Assembly: GCA_021776525.1 (NCBI GenBank) | Contig: JAJFFT010000005.1 | Location: forward strand, 186,001 to 250,000 | Direction: 5' to 3' | Length of the DNA stretch: 64,000 nt | DNA from: Robiginitomaculum sp. | Lineage (GTDB): Bacteria > Pseudomonadota > Alphaproteobacteria > Caulobacterales > Maricaulaceae | Part shown: positions 18,851-28,101 of the stretch, piece after piece | Position numbering within the stretch: position 1 is the stretch's first letter | How the letters are laid out: each line of letters opens with the position of its first letter | The notes under the pieces: generated by a model | Seen by the model: the letters and a program-made list of their open reading frames with translations, nothing else | The model's database searches: none | What the model was told of the DNA's origin: nothing | Position numbers and translations under genes: made by a program

Positions 18851-19141
18851 ATGGGGGCAAAACGGGTGATTTTATCGGGTGTTCTGATCGCAAAGACTGG
18901 CGATCACCAGATCATTGAATCCCATTTACCAGCGCATATCCGTCTGACCCGGTCCGAGACAGGGTGTCTGGCCTTTGACGTTGCACGTGATGCCGATGAT
19001 CCGTCGCTTTATATGGTCGAGGAAATGTTTGCGGACAGGGCCGCTTTTGAGGCACACCAAAGCCGGGTCAAGGCCTCGGCATGGGGCAGGGCCACGGCCC
19101 ATATGCAGCGCGATTACATAATCAAAGAACAGGGAGTTTAA
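18851..19141 (+). CDS. Small antibiotic-biosynthesis-monooxygenase (ABM) domain protein
   Basis: A 96-residue single-domain protein of the dimeric alpha/beta-barrel ABM superfamily, which includes quinol monooxygenases and haem-degrading enzymes. Family features: an N-terminal beta strand (VILSGVLIA), RLTRSETGCLAFDVARD and the YMVEEMFADRAAFEAHQ segment. The frame is open from 18632, but that extension is antisense to glpD; ATG at 18851 has AAGGA 10 nt upstream. It sits between divergent glpD and glpK and is 6 bp from glpK, so co-transcription with glpK is likely. The substrate is unknown. Confidence 0.8.
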   Translation: MGAKRVILSGVLIAKTGDHQIIESHLPAHIRLTRSETGCLAFDVARDADDPSLYMVEEMFADRAAFEAHQSRVKASAWGRATAHMQRDYIIKEQGV

Positions 19142-19147
19142 AAAGCT

Positions 19148-20632
19148 TTGAGCGATAAGAAGGCCATTTTGGCGATCGACCAGGGGACAACCTCCAGCCG
19201 GGCAATCGTATTTTCGCTGGCGGGCGATGTTATTACTGTGGCGCAGCGCGAGTTCGCGCAAATTTATCCGAAACCGGGGTGGGTGGAGCATGATCCTGAA
19301 GAGATCTGGGACAGCACCTGTGCGGTGATTACAGAAGCCCTTGATGCTGCCCGTGAAGAGGGGTGGCAAGTTGTTACCAGCGGGATCACCAATCAGCGCG
19401 AAACGACGATTATCTGGGACCGGGTGACCGGCCTGCCGATTTATAATGCCATTGTCTGGCAGGATCGGCGCACCGCAGATTATTGCGCTGGGCTGGCCGC
19501 AGATGGGTATGAGGCATTGATCAACGCTCGAACTGGTCTTTTGCTGGACCCATATTTCTCGGCCAGCAAAATTGGCTGGATACTGGATGAAATACCGGGC
19601 GCGCGGGCCAGAGCCGAAGCGGGCGAGTTGGCCTTTGGAACAGTTGAGAGTTTTTTGCTCTGGCGGTTAAGCGGCGGTGTGCATCTCAGCGATGCTACAA
19701 ATGCCTCGCGGACCAGCCTTTACGACATTCACCGGGGGAGTTGGGACGAAGAATTGTTGGCGCTTTTTGAAGTTCCGGCGGCGCTGTTACCTGCGGTCTG
19801 TCCCAATGCCGGTAAATTCGCCTTGATTGCCCAGGGACAACCTGGGGCAGGCTTGCCGATCACGGGCATGGCCGGGGACCAGCAGGCAGCGGCCATTGGT
19901 CAGGCCTGTTACCGACCCGGCGCGATGAAAGTCACGTTTGGTACGGGGGCCTTTATGCTGGCCAATACTGGCGGCGAGGTTGTGCAGTCTGATCATCGCT
20001 TGCTCAGCACGATTGCCTGGGAAATCGAAGGCGTTCGCTCTTATGCCTTGGAAGGCTCGATCTTGTGTGCAGGGTCAACCCTGCAATGGCTGCGTGACGG
20101 GTTGGGGGTTCTGGACAGCGCAGCAATGAGCGAAGAGATGGCCACTTCGGTTGACGATACGGGCGGTGTTTATCTGGTCCCGGCTTTTGCTGGTCTGGGC
20201 GCGCCCTGGTGGGATGCTGAGGCCCGCGGTGCTTTAACCGGTCTGACACGGGGAACCAGCGCAGCCCAGATCGTCCGCGCAGGACTGGAGGCTGTGGCCT
20301 ATCAGTGCGATGATTTGATGGACGCCATGAAGGCTGATGGCATTGCCCCAAAGACCTTGAAAGTCGATGGTGGTATGACGGCCAACACCTGGTTAATGCA
20401 GTTTCTGGCTGACATTCTTGATGTTCCGGTATCAAAACCGAAAATCACAGAAACCACGGCCTTTGGCGTGGCAATGCTGGCCGGAATTGGTGCGGGGCTT
20501 TTTGAAAGCCTTCTCAGCATTGATGATATTTGGCGCGAGGATGCCAGTTTTACAGCGCAGATGGATGGGGCGCATCGTCAGGCCTTGCTCAAAGGCTGGA
20601 GTACGGCATTGGGCCGGGTTCGGACGAAATAA
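19148..20632 (+). CDS. glpK: Glycerol kinase
   Basis: Phosphorylates glycerol to glycerol-3-phosphate with ATP, the first step of glycerol catabolism, feeding GlpD next door. 494 residues, full FGGY-kinase length. AIDQGTTSSRAIVF (9-22) is the phosphate-binding motif, WVEHDPEEIW and NQRETTIIWDR are glycerol-binding parts, and VDGGMTANTWLMQF lies in the C-terminal ATPase domain. The likely start is TTG at 19148 with GGGAG about 12 nt upstream, which may keep expression modest. Confidence 0.97.
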   Translation: MSDKKAILAIDQGTTSSRAIVFSLAGDVITVAQREFAQIYPKPGWVEHDPEEIWDSTCAVITEALDAAREEGWQVVTSGITNQRETTIIWDRVTGLPIYNAIVWQDRRTADYCAGLAADGYEALINARTGLLLDPYFSASKIGWILDEIPGARARAEAGELAFGTVESFLLWRLSGGVHLSDATNASRTSLYDIHRGSWDEELLALFEVPAALLPAVCPNAGKFALIAQGQPGAGLPITGMAGDQQAAAIGQACYRPGAMKVTFGTGAFMLANTGGEVVQSDHRLLSTIAWEIEGVRSYALEGSILCAGSTLQWLRDGLGVLDSAAMSEEMATSVDDTGGVYLVPAFAGLGAPWWDAEARGALTGLTRGTSAAQIVRAGLEAVAYQCDDLMDAMKADGIAPKTLKVDGGMTANTWLMQFLADILDVPVSKPKITETTAFGVAMLAGIGAGLFESLLSIDDIWREDASFTAQMDGAHRQALLKGWSTALGRVRTK

Positions 20633-20737
20633 GGCGGCGAATAACCGGCCTCTATCGTTTTTACTTTGATTTATGTCTTTCGGGGTGAACGCCGTTCACT
20701 TATAGTCGCCTAAACGGCCAAAAGACGGAGAAGCCTT

Positions 20738-22348
20738 GTGGGACAGAACATGCAAGAATTTGACTATATTATCACCGGTGCGGGGTCTGCCGGGGCCTGC
20801 CTGGCCAGCCGCCTGACCGAAGATCCAGATGTCAGCGTTTGCTTGTTGGAGGCCGGTCCGCGCGATGACCGTGCCGCGATCCATACCCCGGCGATGATCG
20901 TTGATGCGATCTATTCTGAGGATCTGAACTGGCACTATGACACGGTTCCTCAAAAAGAGCTGAACAATCGCGAACTTTACTGGCCGCGCGGCAAAACCCT
21001 GGGCGGATCATCCTCGATCAATGCCATGGTCTATATTCGTGGTGGCCATGTGGATTATGAAGCCTGGAAGGCCCTTGGGGCAGAGGGTTTTGGCTGGAAT
21101 GATGTGTTGCCTTATTTTCGCAAATCCGAAGACCAACAGAGCATTCAGGATCAGTTCCACGGCCACGGGGGGCCGTTGTGCGTCTCGGACCTGCGTTATA
21201 TCAACCCGCTGAGCGAGGCTTTTGTGCGCGCCGGTGTTGAGCGTGGCCTGAAGAAAAATAATGATTTTAACGGCTCTAACCGCTTGGGCGTTGGCCCATA
21301 TCAAGTGACCCAGCGTGACGGCAAACGCTGTTCCGCCGCCGCCGGGTATTTGAGCCCGGATGTACAGGAACGCCCCAACCTGACTGTTATGGTGGAAACA
21401 CTGGCCACAAAGGTGCTGATGGATGGAACGCGCGCCAGTGGTGTACGCGTCAAACACAAGGGTAATGAGCACGATATAACGGCCCGCCGTGAAGTGCTGG
21501 TCACCGGCGGAGCGATCAACTCCCCGCAAATCCTGATGCTGTCTGGCATTGGCCCGGCCGAGCATTTGCGCGATATGGGCATCAGCGTTGCTGTTGATCT
21601 ACCCGGCGTTGGTGAAAACCTGCAGGATCATCTGGACACTGGCGTTGCCTTTACGGGTAAAACCACGCGGGCCTATTCCTATAATATTCGCTCGCTGCCT
21701 AAGCAAATGGCCGAAGCCGTACGCTATCTTTTTACGCGCAAGGGGATGCTGACTTCAAACGCTGCTGAAACTGGCGGTTTTGCCAGTACCCGCGGCGAGG
21801 GCGAACCTGATATTCAGTTTCACTTTGTCCCGGCCATTGTCGCGCCCAAAGACGAGCCGCGCAGTAAAATTTACGGGATAACCCTGCATTCTTATGTTTT
21901 GTACCCGGATTCGCGCGGCACCATACGGCTGGCCAGTACAAACCCCGAAGATCATCCGCTCATCGACCCGCAATACCTCAGCAAGGGGCATGACCTGCAA
22001 ACCCAGATTGATGGCGCAAAAATGGCGTTGGATATTTTACAGGCCCCTGCGTTTGATGATGAACGCAAAGACCTGCATGCCCCGCAGAACATGCCAAAAA
22101 ATGACGCGGAATGGGAAACATTTGTGCGTGAAAAGGCTGAAACCCTTTTTCACCCTATTGGAACCTGTAAAATGGGGGCCAAAAAGGACCCCATGGCCGT
22201 CGTTGACCCTCATTGTCGGGTTTATGGAGCCACTGGCCTACGTGTCATTGACGCCTCGGTTATGCCGCGCCTGGTTGGCGGGAATACCAATGCACCAACG
22301 ATAATGATCGCAGAGAAAATTGCAGACCTGTTGAAAGCGGGGGGATAA
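20738..22348 (+). CDS. GMC-family oxidoreductase, choline-dehydrogenase-like
   Basis: FAD-dependent alcohol oxidoreductase of about 536 residues. The N-terminus shows the nucleotide-binding motif YIITGAGSAGACLASRL; the first GMC signature is GKTLGGSSSINAMVYIRG, the second TGGAINSPQILMLSGIG, and the C-terminal active site HPIGTCKMG with the late GGNTNAPTIMIAEK segment is intact. BetA and many alkanol dehydrogenases share this pattern, and no betaine aldehyde dehydrogenase or betI is adjacent, so the alcohol substrate cannot be assigned. Start is GTG at 20738 with GGAGA upstream, or ATG at 20750. Confidence 0.9.
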   Translation: MGQNMQEFDYIITGAGSAGACLASRLTEDPDVSVCLLEAGPRDDRAAIHTPAMIVDAIYSEDLNWHYDTVPQKELNNRELYWPRGKTLGGSSSINAMVYIRGGHVDYEAWKALGAEGFGWNDVLPYFRKSEDQQSIQDQFHGHGGPLCVSDLRYINPLSEAFVRAGVERGLKKNNDFNGSNRLGVGPYQVTQRDGKRCSAAAGYLSPDVQERPNLTVMVETLATKVLMDGTRASGVRVKHKGNEHDITARREVLVTGGAINSPQILMLSGIGPAEHLRDMGISVAVDLPGVGENLQDHLDTGVAFTGKTTRAYSYNIRSLPKQMAEAVRYLFTRKGMLTSNAAETGGFASTRGEGEPDIQFHFVPAIVAPKDEPRSKIYGITLHSYVLYPDSRGTIRLASTNPEDHPLIDPQYLSKGHDLQTQIDGAKMALDILQAPAFDDERKDLHAPQNMPKNDAEWETFVREKAETLFHPIGTCKMGAKKDPMAVVDPHCRVYGATGLRVIDASVMPRLVGGNTNAPTIMIAEKIADLLKAGG

Positions 22349-22351
22349 AAA

Positions 22352-22374
22352 GCCAATAGGTGTAATCCATTGGC
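22352..22374 (+). terminator. Possible weak hairpin after the GMC oxidoreductase gene
   Basis: GCCAAT pairs with ATTGGC across an 11-base loop, followed by CTTATT. The stem is short and the T-run poor. Confidence 0.3.
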
Positions 22375-22453
22375 CTTATTCGCCCGCCCGGTGAAATCAG
22401 TTCCTTGTTGTGATTTAGATATGCCATAAGTGCAGGCAAGGGGATGTAAAGAA

Positions 22454-23185
22454 TTGTTATGGTTAACGAAATTTTCGTTTCTGAGCATAACATGCTTGGC
22501 GCTGGCCGGGTGTGTTCATCCGCCATGGCGGGCCAAAAGCGACCCTTTGGAGCCGATGAATCGCGCGGTCTTTGCCTTTAACACGGTCGCCGACAAAACC
22601 GTTTTAAAACCCATTGCCAAAACCTATCAAACCATAACCCCAAAACCGGCGCGCAAGGGCGTGCGCAATTTTCTGGATAATCTTCAGTCGCCGGTAGTTT
22701 TTGTGAATGATGTTTTACAGGGCAAGCCCAAACGTGCGGCAAAAACTTTGGCCCGCTTTGCCATCAACACCACGGTGGGCGTTGGTGGCATTTTGGATGT
22801 GGCCAAGGCTGCGGGCATTGAAAAGCACTATGAGGATCTGGGACAAACCCTGGCGCACCATGGGGTGCCGTCCGGGCCATATTTGGTCTTACCGCTGTTT
22901 GGTCCCAGTAATGTTCGCGATCTGGCCGGGTTGGGAACCGAGTTGGCTGTTTCGCCGCTCAGCTTTACGCGATTTAAAGGCAAACAGACGTTTGGCCGGG
23001 TTCGTCTGGCGCTTAACACTATGGATCGCCGTGTTGAAACCTTGCAGGAGATGAAAACCATCCGCAAAAACACGCTGGATGAGTATGTCAGTATCCGCAG
23101 CTATTATCAGCAGCTCAGAAAAGATGCGATTGCTGATGGCGTGGTTGATATGGACGAACTGCCAGATTTTGACCTAATTGAGTAA
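22454..23185 (+). CDS. mlaA: MlaA-type outer-membrane lipoprotein, first copy
   Basis: MlaA forms a ring in the outer membrane that removes misplaced phospholipids from the outer leaflet and hands them to periplasmic MlaC. The product has a lipoprotein signal ending in LALAGC, then SDPLEPMNRAVFAFN, the VNDVLQGK and ARFAINTTVGVGGILDVAKAAG segments typical of the VacJ/MlaA family, and a conserved C-terminus (DELPDFDL). The frame opens at GTG 22430, but TTG at 22454 has AAGGGG about 10 nt upstream and gives a compact signal peptide. A second, clearly paralogous mlaA follows 172 bp later. Confidence 0.92.
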   Translation: MLWLTKFSFLSITCLALAGCVHPPWRAKSDPLEPMNRAVFAFNTVADKTVLKPIAKTYQTITPKPARKGVRNFLDNLQSPVVFVNDVLQGKPKRAAKTLARFAINTTVGVGGILDVAKAAGIEKHYEDLGQTLAHHGVPSGPYLVLPLFGPSNVRDLAGLGTELAVSPLSFTRFKGKQTFGRVRLALNTMDRRVETLQEMKTIRKNTLDEYVSIRSYYQQLRKDAIADGVVDMDELPDFDLIE

Positions 23186-23357
23186 CCCCACGGCTCTGCT
23201 GCTTCGATAGATGCGCGCATAAAGATTGCGTGAGCACCATGGGCAAAACGGTCCCGTTCAGTCATCATTCATCTTCGATCTGCTTATGAGAAGGCGAATG
23301 AGGCCAACAGGGCAGGCAAAGGCATGAGCTTTTGACAAGGAAAGGACGCGACCCTCC

Positions 23358-24122
23358 GTGTATATTCGTACCCCAGCCCTGATCCTGTTACTGCTTGGCC
23401 CGGTACTCAGCAGTTGTGCCAGTGCGCAAAACCGCACGAGTGGTGACCCGTTGGAACCTCTTAATCGCGCTTTTTTTGGTTTGAATACCAATATCGACAA
23501 AGCCATTCTGATCCCCGCCAGCAAGACCTATCGTGCCATTGCGCCCAAACCGGCACGTAATGGTGTTCGCAATTTTTTACAAAACCTGCGCAGTCCGGTC
23601 ATTCTGGCCAACGATGTGTTGCAGGGTGAATGGAAGCGGGCAGGCCAGACTGTATCGCGTTTCGCCATCAATACCACGGTTGGAGTCGGCGGTCTGTTCG
23701 ATGTTGCCAAGGGGGCCGGTATTGAAAAGCACAAGGAAGATTTTGGCCAGACCATGGCCAAGGCGGGCATCAGTTCGGGGCCATATCTGGTTTTGCCTTT
23801 ATTAGGCCCCAGCAGCCTGCGTGACGCCTTTGGACGCCTGCCAGACCATTACCTGACGCCGCTGGCCTATACGCGTTTTGATGGCAAAAACACCTTCACG
23901 ACGGCGCGGCGTGTCGCCAGCGTCACTGACAAGCGGGCGCGGTCGCTAAAAGCGGTTAAAAAAATGCGCCAAAATGCCTTTGATGAATATATCAGTGTGC
24001 GTGACCTTTATTGGCAAACCCGTAAAAATGCCATTGCCAATGGCCAGCTTGAAGTCGAAGAGCTGCCAGAATTTGATATTAGTAATGCCCAGCCCGCCCC
24101 CATAAATGGAACCTCCCCATGA
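23358..24122 (+). CDS. mlaA: MlaA-type outer-membrane lipoprotein, second copy
   Basis: Paralogue of the preceding gene over its whole length (GDPLEPLNRAFFGLN, RFAINTTVGVGGLFDVAKGAG, SGPYLVLPLLGPS, EELPEFDI), ending in a longer Pro/Asn tail. A lipoprotein signal peptide ends at LSSC. GTG start at 23358 with a GGAAAGGA stretch upstream. It overlaps the mlaC start by 4 bp (ATGA), so this copy is translationally coupled to the periplasmic carrier gene. Both copies keep the family core, so both are probably functional. Confidence 0.92.
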   Translation: MYIRTPALILLLLGPVLSSCASAQNRTSGDPLEPLNRAFFGLNTNIDKAILIPASKTYRAIAPKPARNGVRNFLQNLRSPVILANDVLQGEWKRAGQTVSRFAINTTVGVGGLFDVAKGAGIEKHKEDFGQTMAKAGISSGPYLVLPLLGPSSLRDAFGRLPDHYLTPLAYTRFDGKNTFTTARRVASVTDKRARSLKAVKKMRQNAFDEYISVRDLYWQTRKNAIANGQLEVEELPEFDISNAQPAPINGTSP

Positions 24123-24736
24123 CAATAAAACGTAAAATCCTTGCTGCAATTCTGGCCTTGGCATTGCCTTTGGCATCGCCTGTTCTGGCCTCTGAGCAGG
24201 CCGTAACTTTTGTGCAAAATAATGTCTCCAAGGTCTTGCAAGTTCTATCTGACCCAGCTTTGGGCGACGTGCAAAAGGGCAAACTATTCTCCGAGGTCAT
24301 TACGCAGGTAACGGACGTGGATGTCATCGCCCGTTTTGTGTTGGGGCAATATGCCGCCACGGCCAGTACGCCGGAGTTTGAGCGTTTCGCTCGTGTTTTT
24401 CGCGGTTATGCTTTGGGGGTATATCAGTCCGAATTGAGCCGTTTTGGCAATGAAGTCCTTGAAGTTCAAAGCGTCCAGGAGCGCAAGCCGGGCGATAGCG
24501 TTGTGTTGACCAGAATTTCTGGTGGAGCACTCAGCAAAAAGTCACGTGATGTCAAATGGCGGGTGATCACCATCAAAGGCACGCCGCGTGTGGTGGACAT
24601 TGAGATATCAGGTGTTTGGCTCAGCCAGCATCAGCGGGCGGAAATTACCGGCATCATTACCAAAAACGGTGGTCAGATCAGCGCGGCCACGAAAATGCTC
24701 TGTTCACAATCCAAAACATGCACTGTGACAGGTTGA
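24119..24736 (+). CDS. mlaC: Periplasmic phospholipid-binding protein MlaC (Ttg2D family)
   Basis: Shuttles phospholipid between outer-membrane MlaA and the inner-membrane MlaFEDB transporter. 205 residues with a signal peptide (ALPLASPVLA) and the MlaC core: FVQNNVSKVLQVLSD, DVDVIARFVLGQYAATAS, FRGYALGVYQSEL, and RVVDIEISGVWLSQHQRAEI near the end. Coupled to the second mlaA gene. The mlaFED(B) ABC transporter genes are not in the window and must be elsewhere. It ends 7 bp from the convergent motB. Confidence 0.93.
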   Translation: MTIKRKILAAILALALPLASPVLASEQAVTFVQNNVSKVLQVLSDPALGDVQKGKLFSEVITQVTDVDVIARFVLGQYAATASTPEFERFARVFRGYALGVYQSELSRFGNEVLEVQSVQERKPGDSVVLTRISGGALSKKSRDVKWRVITIKGTPRVVDIEISGVWLSQHQRAEITGIITKNGGQISAATKMLCSQSKTCTVTG

Positions 24737-24743
24737 GTAGCCC

Positions 24744-25637
24744 CTAAAGCTTGTAGCCCGCAGGCAAAGGCGGTGCCTCGCGCAGAAGCACGATTGAGAT
24801 ACGCCGATTGCCTGGCATGAAAGGATCATCGGGGAAAAGCGGCTCTGAGCCAGCTTTACCGGTAACCTGATAAATGCGGTCTTCACGCAGGCGGTTTTCC
24901 TGCAGGAATTGTCGTGCCGCGTTGGCGCGGTTGAACGAGAGGTCCCAGTTGGAATAGCCGCTGGCCGCCGATGGTGAAGCATCGGTGTGGCCGTAAATAC
25001 TGATCCGGTTAGGCAGGCGGTTGATGATTTTGGCCACCGAACGCAACAAGATCATTGTATGTGGACGCAAATTGGCAGAGCCAGGTTCGAACATAGAGCG
25101 ACCTTCCTGATCAACAATCTGGATGCGCAGGCCTTCGGGCGTTTGATCAACGATCAGGCTTTTGGACAGTTCGGCAAGCTCTGGCAGGTCTTGCATGGCC
25201 TGGCGCAAGGATTCTGCCGCAGAGTTGAAAGCCATTTCTTCGCGTCTGGCCATGGCCTGTTCCAGCGCATTTTTCGAGACTTCGTTACTGGTTGAGCTTT
25301 TTTCTTGGAATTTATCGCGACTGACATCAGGCGCTTTGGGTGCCAGCTTGCTGACCAGCGCCGTCGTGCCTGAATTACGTGAGCCGTCTTCACCAAGCGC
25401 CGTGCCGCCCAGAATGCCACCAGCCCCGGATTTGGATTCGCTGATGCTGGCCGGGGCAAAATAATCCGCCACGCCGCGTTTTTGCTCTGGCGTGGTGGTG
25501 TTGATCAACCACATCAACAAAAAAAACGCCATCATCGCGGTTACAAAATCAGCATAGGCCACTTTCCATGCGCCGCCATGGTGGCCGCCGCCTTGAACCT
25601 TGATCACTTTTTTTATTATTGGCCGCTCGTCTGACAT
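24744..25637 (-). CDS. motB: Flagellar motor stator protein MotB
   Basis: Stator protein that anchors the proton channel to peptidoglycan. 297 residues: short cytoplasmic N-terminus (KKVIKVQGGGHHGGAWKVAY), one membrane helix at about 28-46 with the proton-carrying Asp30 (YADFVTAMMAFFLLMWL), a linker, then an OmpA-like peptidoglycan-binding domain (about 165-290) with ISIYGHTDASPS and NRRISIVLLRE. No motA or other flagellar gene is adjacent, which is common in this class. It lies 69 bp downstream of the penicillin-acylase gene on the same strand. Confidence 0.95.
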   Translation of the reverse strand: MSDERPIIKKVIKVQGGGHHGGAWKVAYADFVTAMMAFFLLMWLINTTTPEQKRGVADYFAPASISESKSGAGGILGGTALGEDGSRNSGTTALVSKLAPKAPDVSRDKFQEKSSTSNEVSKNALEQAMARREEMAFNSAAESLRQAMQDLPELAELSKSLIVDQTPEGLRIQIVDQEGRSMFEPGSANLRPHTMILLRSVAKIINRLPNRISIYGHTDASPSAASGYSNWDLSFNRANAARQFLQENRLREDRIYQVTGKAGSEPLFPDDPFMPGNRRISIVLLREAPPLPAGYKL

Positions 25638-25706
25638 TGTCTTTCCACCATAAATTTCATGGGGAAGAGAACACCAAAGCGGTTAATTTCAGGTGTAGGG
25701 GTGAAA

Positions 25707-28040
25707 TTATTGCGGTTTCAGGGTCAGGACTTGTGCGCCCGGTGGAGGTGCGTCGGGTGTCCAATCATCTCGAATTTGCATATATTCACCCTTGGCCCAG
25801 CTGTCGGCCATATCGCGATAATGTTTGGACAGAACCTGGCCAGATTGGCCGGGCGCCGACATATAAAGCGAGGCATTCATGTCTGAGAGGTCATAAATGG
25901 CCCGCATGCTGGGGCCCCACGGGGCGTCAAATGTGCCGGCTTTGTATGAATAATGGGCCACGTTTGGCGTTGAGCCATCGCCGCCAACCGGAACGCGCAC
26001 AGAAAAGAAATTTTTCAGAACAGGAACTTCGCCAAACAGGGGATGGGCAAAGACGGCTTCATGCGCATCGCCCCACCGCCATTTTTGTGGGTCGTTTCCA
26101 TAGGTGTCCAACAATCGAGTGGCGGCTGTGTCAAAGGCTGTGCCCGCTAAGATTTGGCAGGTTTCAATCGCCGTTGTGCCAATATCATCGCACCACAAGG
26201 CATTAGAGCCACGCACGACGCGTTCCATGAAGCCGCGACGCGGTGTCCAAAAACGATCAAAGTCTTCGCCAAGGTCATCAGCATAAACTAGTTTTGAAAA
26301 AGCCCTCAGCCAGCCCGAATACACCAGACCTTCGGGGCGGCCTGGGGTGAGGTTGCCATCCCAGCTGACCAAGATGTCGCGCAATTGCTGCCCCGACTGG
26401 GTTTCTGGCTGTGTTGCGGCAATCAAAGGCAACATTCTGCGGGCCAGATCAGACACGGTATCCATCTGCATGGCCTTAAAGCTTTCAATGGTGTGCTGGG
26501 GGCGGGCCTCGATATTTTCGACTATCCTGCGGATGCGGTGAAAGCCATACCACTGATCGGTGATGTGATAGGGATAGCTGTCCGGGACAATTTTATTGTT
26601 GGCCGTTGCCACATAATGACGACCGGGATTGAGGGTGCGCGGCAGACCCTCATAGGGGATTTCACTGACCCAGTTTCCTTGCTCATCACGAACCGGAACA
26701 CGGGCCGGTGCAATGAAGCCAATATTCCCGTTTACATCTGCAAAAACCATGTTTTGCTGAGGCATCTTAAAGCGATTTAGATTGCGATCCAATTGCTCAA
26801 AACTGTTCGTGTCGATGTTGTCATAACCAATGGCCGGGGTGGTGTCGTCTTCGTCATCCAAAGTGGTGTAGAGGATAACGTTTTCATCCTCATTCGCCAT
26901 TTCCCCCACAGCGCTGAACCATTTTGGGTCGAGCACAGTACCACCCATGGCAAAGGCAATATCGACCACCACATCCGCACCGCCCTTAACCCGAATGGTT
27001 TCGGAAATGGTCGTGGTTTTCAGACCATCGGTTTTGACCCGCTTCAGATCTGATGTGTCTGGACCGGTATTGGTAAAGCCCCAGGCGATATTGCGATTGC
27101 GCCCCAATGTTACATAGGGTGAACCGGGAAGGGTGACGCCAACGACCATCATGTCAGGGGTGTTCAGACGTGCATAATACCAGATACCGGGGGCGGTCAG
27201 CGCCAAATGTGGGTCATTGGCCAGCAAGGGCATGCCGCTGGTGCTCATCGTGCCATCAACAACCCAGTTGTTGGAGCCTTTGATTTTTTCGCCCATTGAG
27301 GAGCCAAGTGCCGGTGCTTCGGCTTTATCTAATTCTTTGACCACCGCCGGGTAAACCGAAGACATGTCTTGCTGACGTAAAGCAATTGGGGCATCTTCGG
27401 GGTAGGGCGGCAGGAATTGTGCCAAACGCTCTTCGCCCAGGATTTCCTTTAATCGTTGTTGCCCCGGTTCTTCCAGTGCATCCCCGGCCAGGCTGTACGC
27501 CAGTACTTTGAAAACGGTGAGTGTATCGGCGGGGACCCAGGGTTCAGGTTTGGCCCCTAAAAACAGATATTCTGCTGGTGGGACATAGCTTTTATCAGTG
27601 ATAATGGCATTGATCCCTTGCGCATAGGCGGTCATTGACGCTTGCACAGGCTCGTCCAGATAATCCCAGGAGGCCTCGGCGGCACGGCGTAGACCCAATG
27701 TGCGCATTTGCGCATCAGTCTTTAATGTGCGCTTGCCGATCAGTTCAGAGAGGCGACCGCTGCCAAAGCGGCGGCTCATGTCCATTTGAAACATACGGTC
27801 CTGGGCATGGGCAACGCCCAGCGCATAAAAGACGTCATGGCGATTAGAGGCAAAAATATGCGCGATACCCCGGGCGTCGCGGGCAATATTCACCTGAGAG
27901 GAGAGGTTTGTTAAGGTTAATTCTCCTTTTACTTGCGGCAAAGCGCGCTGCAATCGCCAGTAAATGCCACCGGCGCCAAGGACTGTGATGGCAATTATTG
28001 CGACAAGAGACCAGCTGCCCCAGCGTAAAACGGTTTTCAT
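25707..28040 (-). CDS. Penicillin acylase family protein (peptidase S45)
   Basis: N-terminal-nucleophile hydrolase precursor of 777 residues. A signal anchor (SLVAIIAITVLGAGGIYW) directs it to the periplasm. The family undergoes autoproteolysis to release a beta chain whose first residue is the catalytic Ser; here this is Ser256 in KGSNNWVVDG, followed by PLLANDPHLAL. AHAQDRMFQMDMSRR in the alpha chain is also conserved. Known members cleave penicillins or acyl-homoserine lactones; the sequence alone cannot choose. Length is normal. Confidence 0.93.
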   Translation of the reverse strand: MKTVLRWGSWSLVAIIAITVLGAGGIYWRLQRALPQVKGELTLTNLSSQVNIARDARGIAHIFASNRHDVFYALGVAHAQDRMFQMDMSRRFGSGRLSELIGKRTLKTDAQMRTLGLRRAAEASWDYLDEPVQASMTAYAQGINAIITDKSYVPPAEYLFLGAKPEPWVPADTLTVFKVLAYSLAGDALEEPGQQRLKEILGEERLAQFLPPYPEDAPIALRQQDMSSVYPAVVKELDKAEAPALGSSMGEKIKGSNNWVVDGTMSTSGMPLLANDPHLALTAPGIWYYARLNTPDMMVVGVTLPGSPYVTLGRNRNIAWGFTNTGPDTSDLKRVKTDGLKTTTISETIRVKGGADVVVDIAFAMGGTVLDPKWFSAVGEMANEDENVILYTTLDDEDDTTPAIGYDNIDTNSFEQLDRNLNRFKMPQQNMVFADVNGNIGFIAPARVPVRDEQGNWVSEIPYEGLPRTLNPGRHYVATANNKIVPDSYPYHITDQWYGFHRIRRIVENIEARPQHTIESFKAMQMDTVSDLARRMLPLIAATQPETQSGQQLRDILVSWDGNLTPGRPEGLVYSGWLRAFSKLVYADDLGEDFDRFWTPRRGFMERVVRGSNALWCDDIGTTAIETCQILAGTAFDTAATRLLDTYGNDPQKWRWGDAHEAVFAHPLFGEVPVLKNFFSVRVPVGGDGSTPNVAHYSYKAGTFDAPWGPSMRAIYDLSDMNASLYMSAPGQSGQVLSKHYRDMADSWAKGEYMQIRDDWTPDAPPPGAQVLTLKPQ

Positions 28041-28101
28041 TGTGTACTCCTACCCCTAATCTGCGGCCAAGCTAGCAAAGTCATTGAGAAGGGCAAGGAA
28101 A

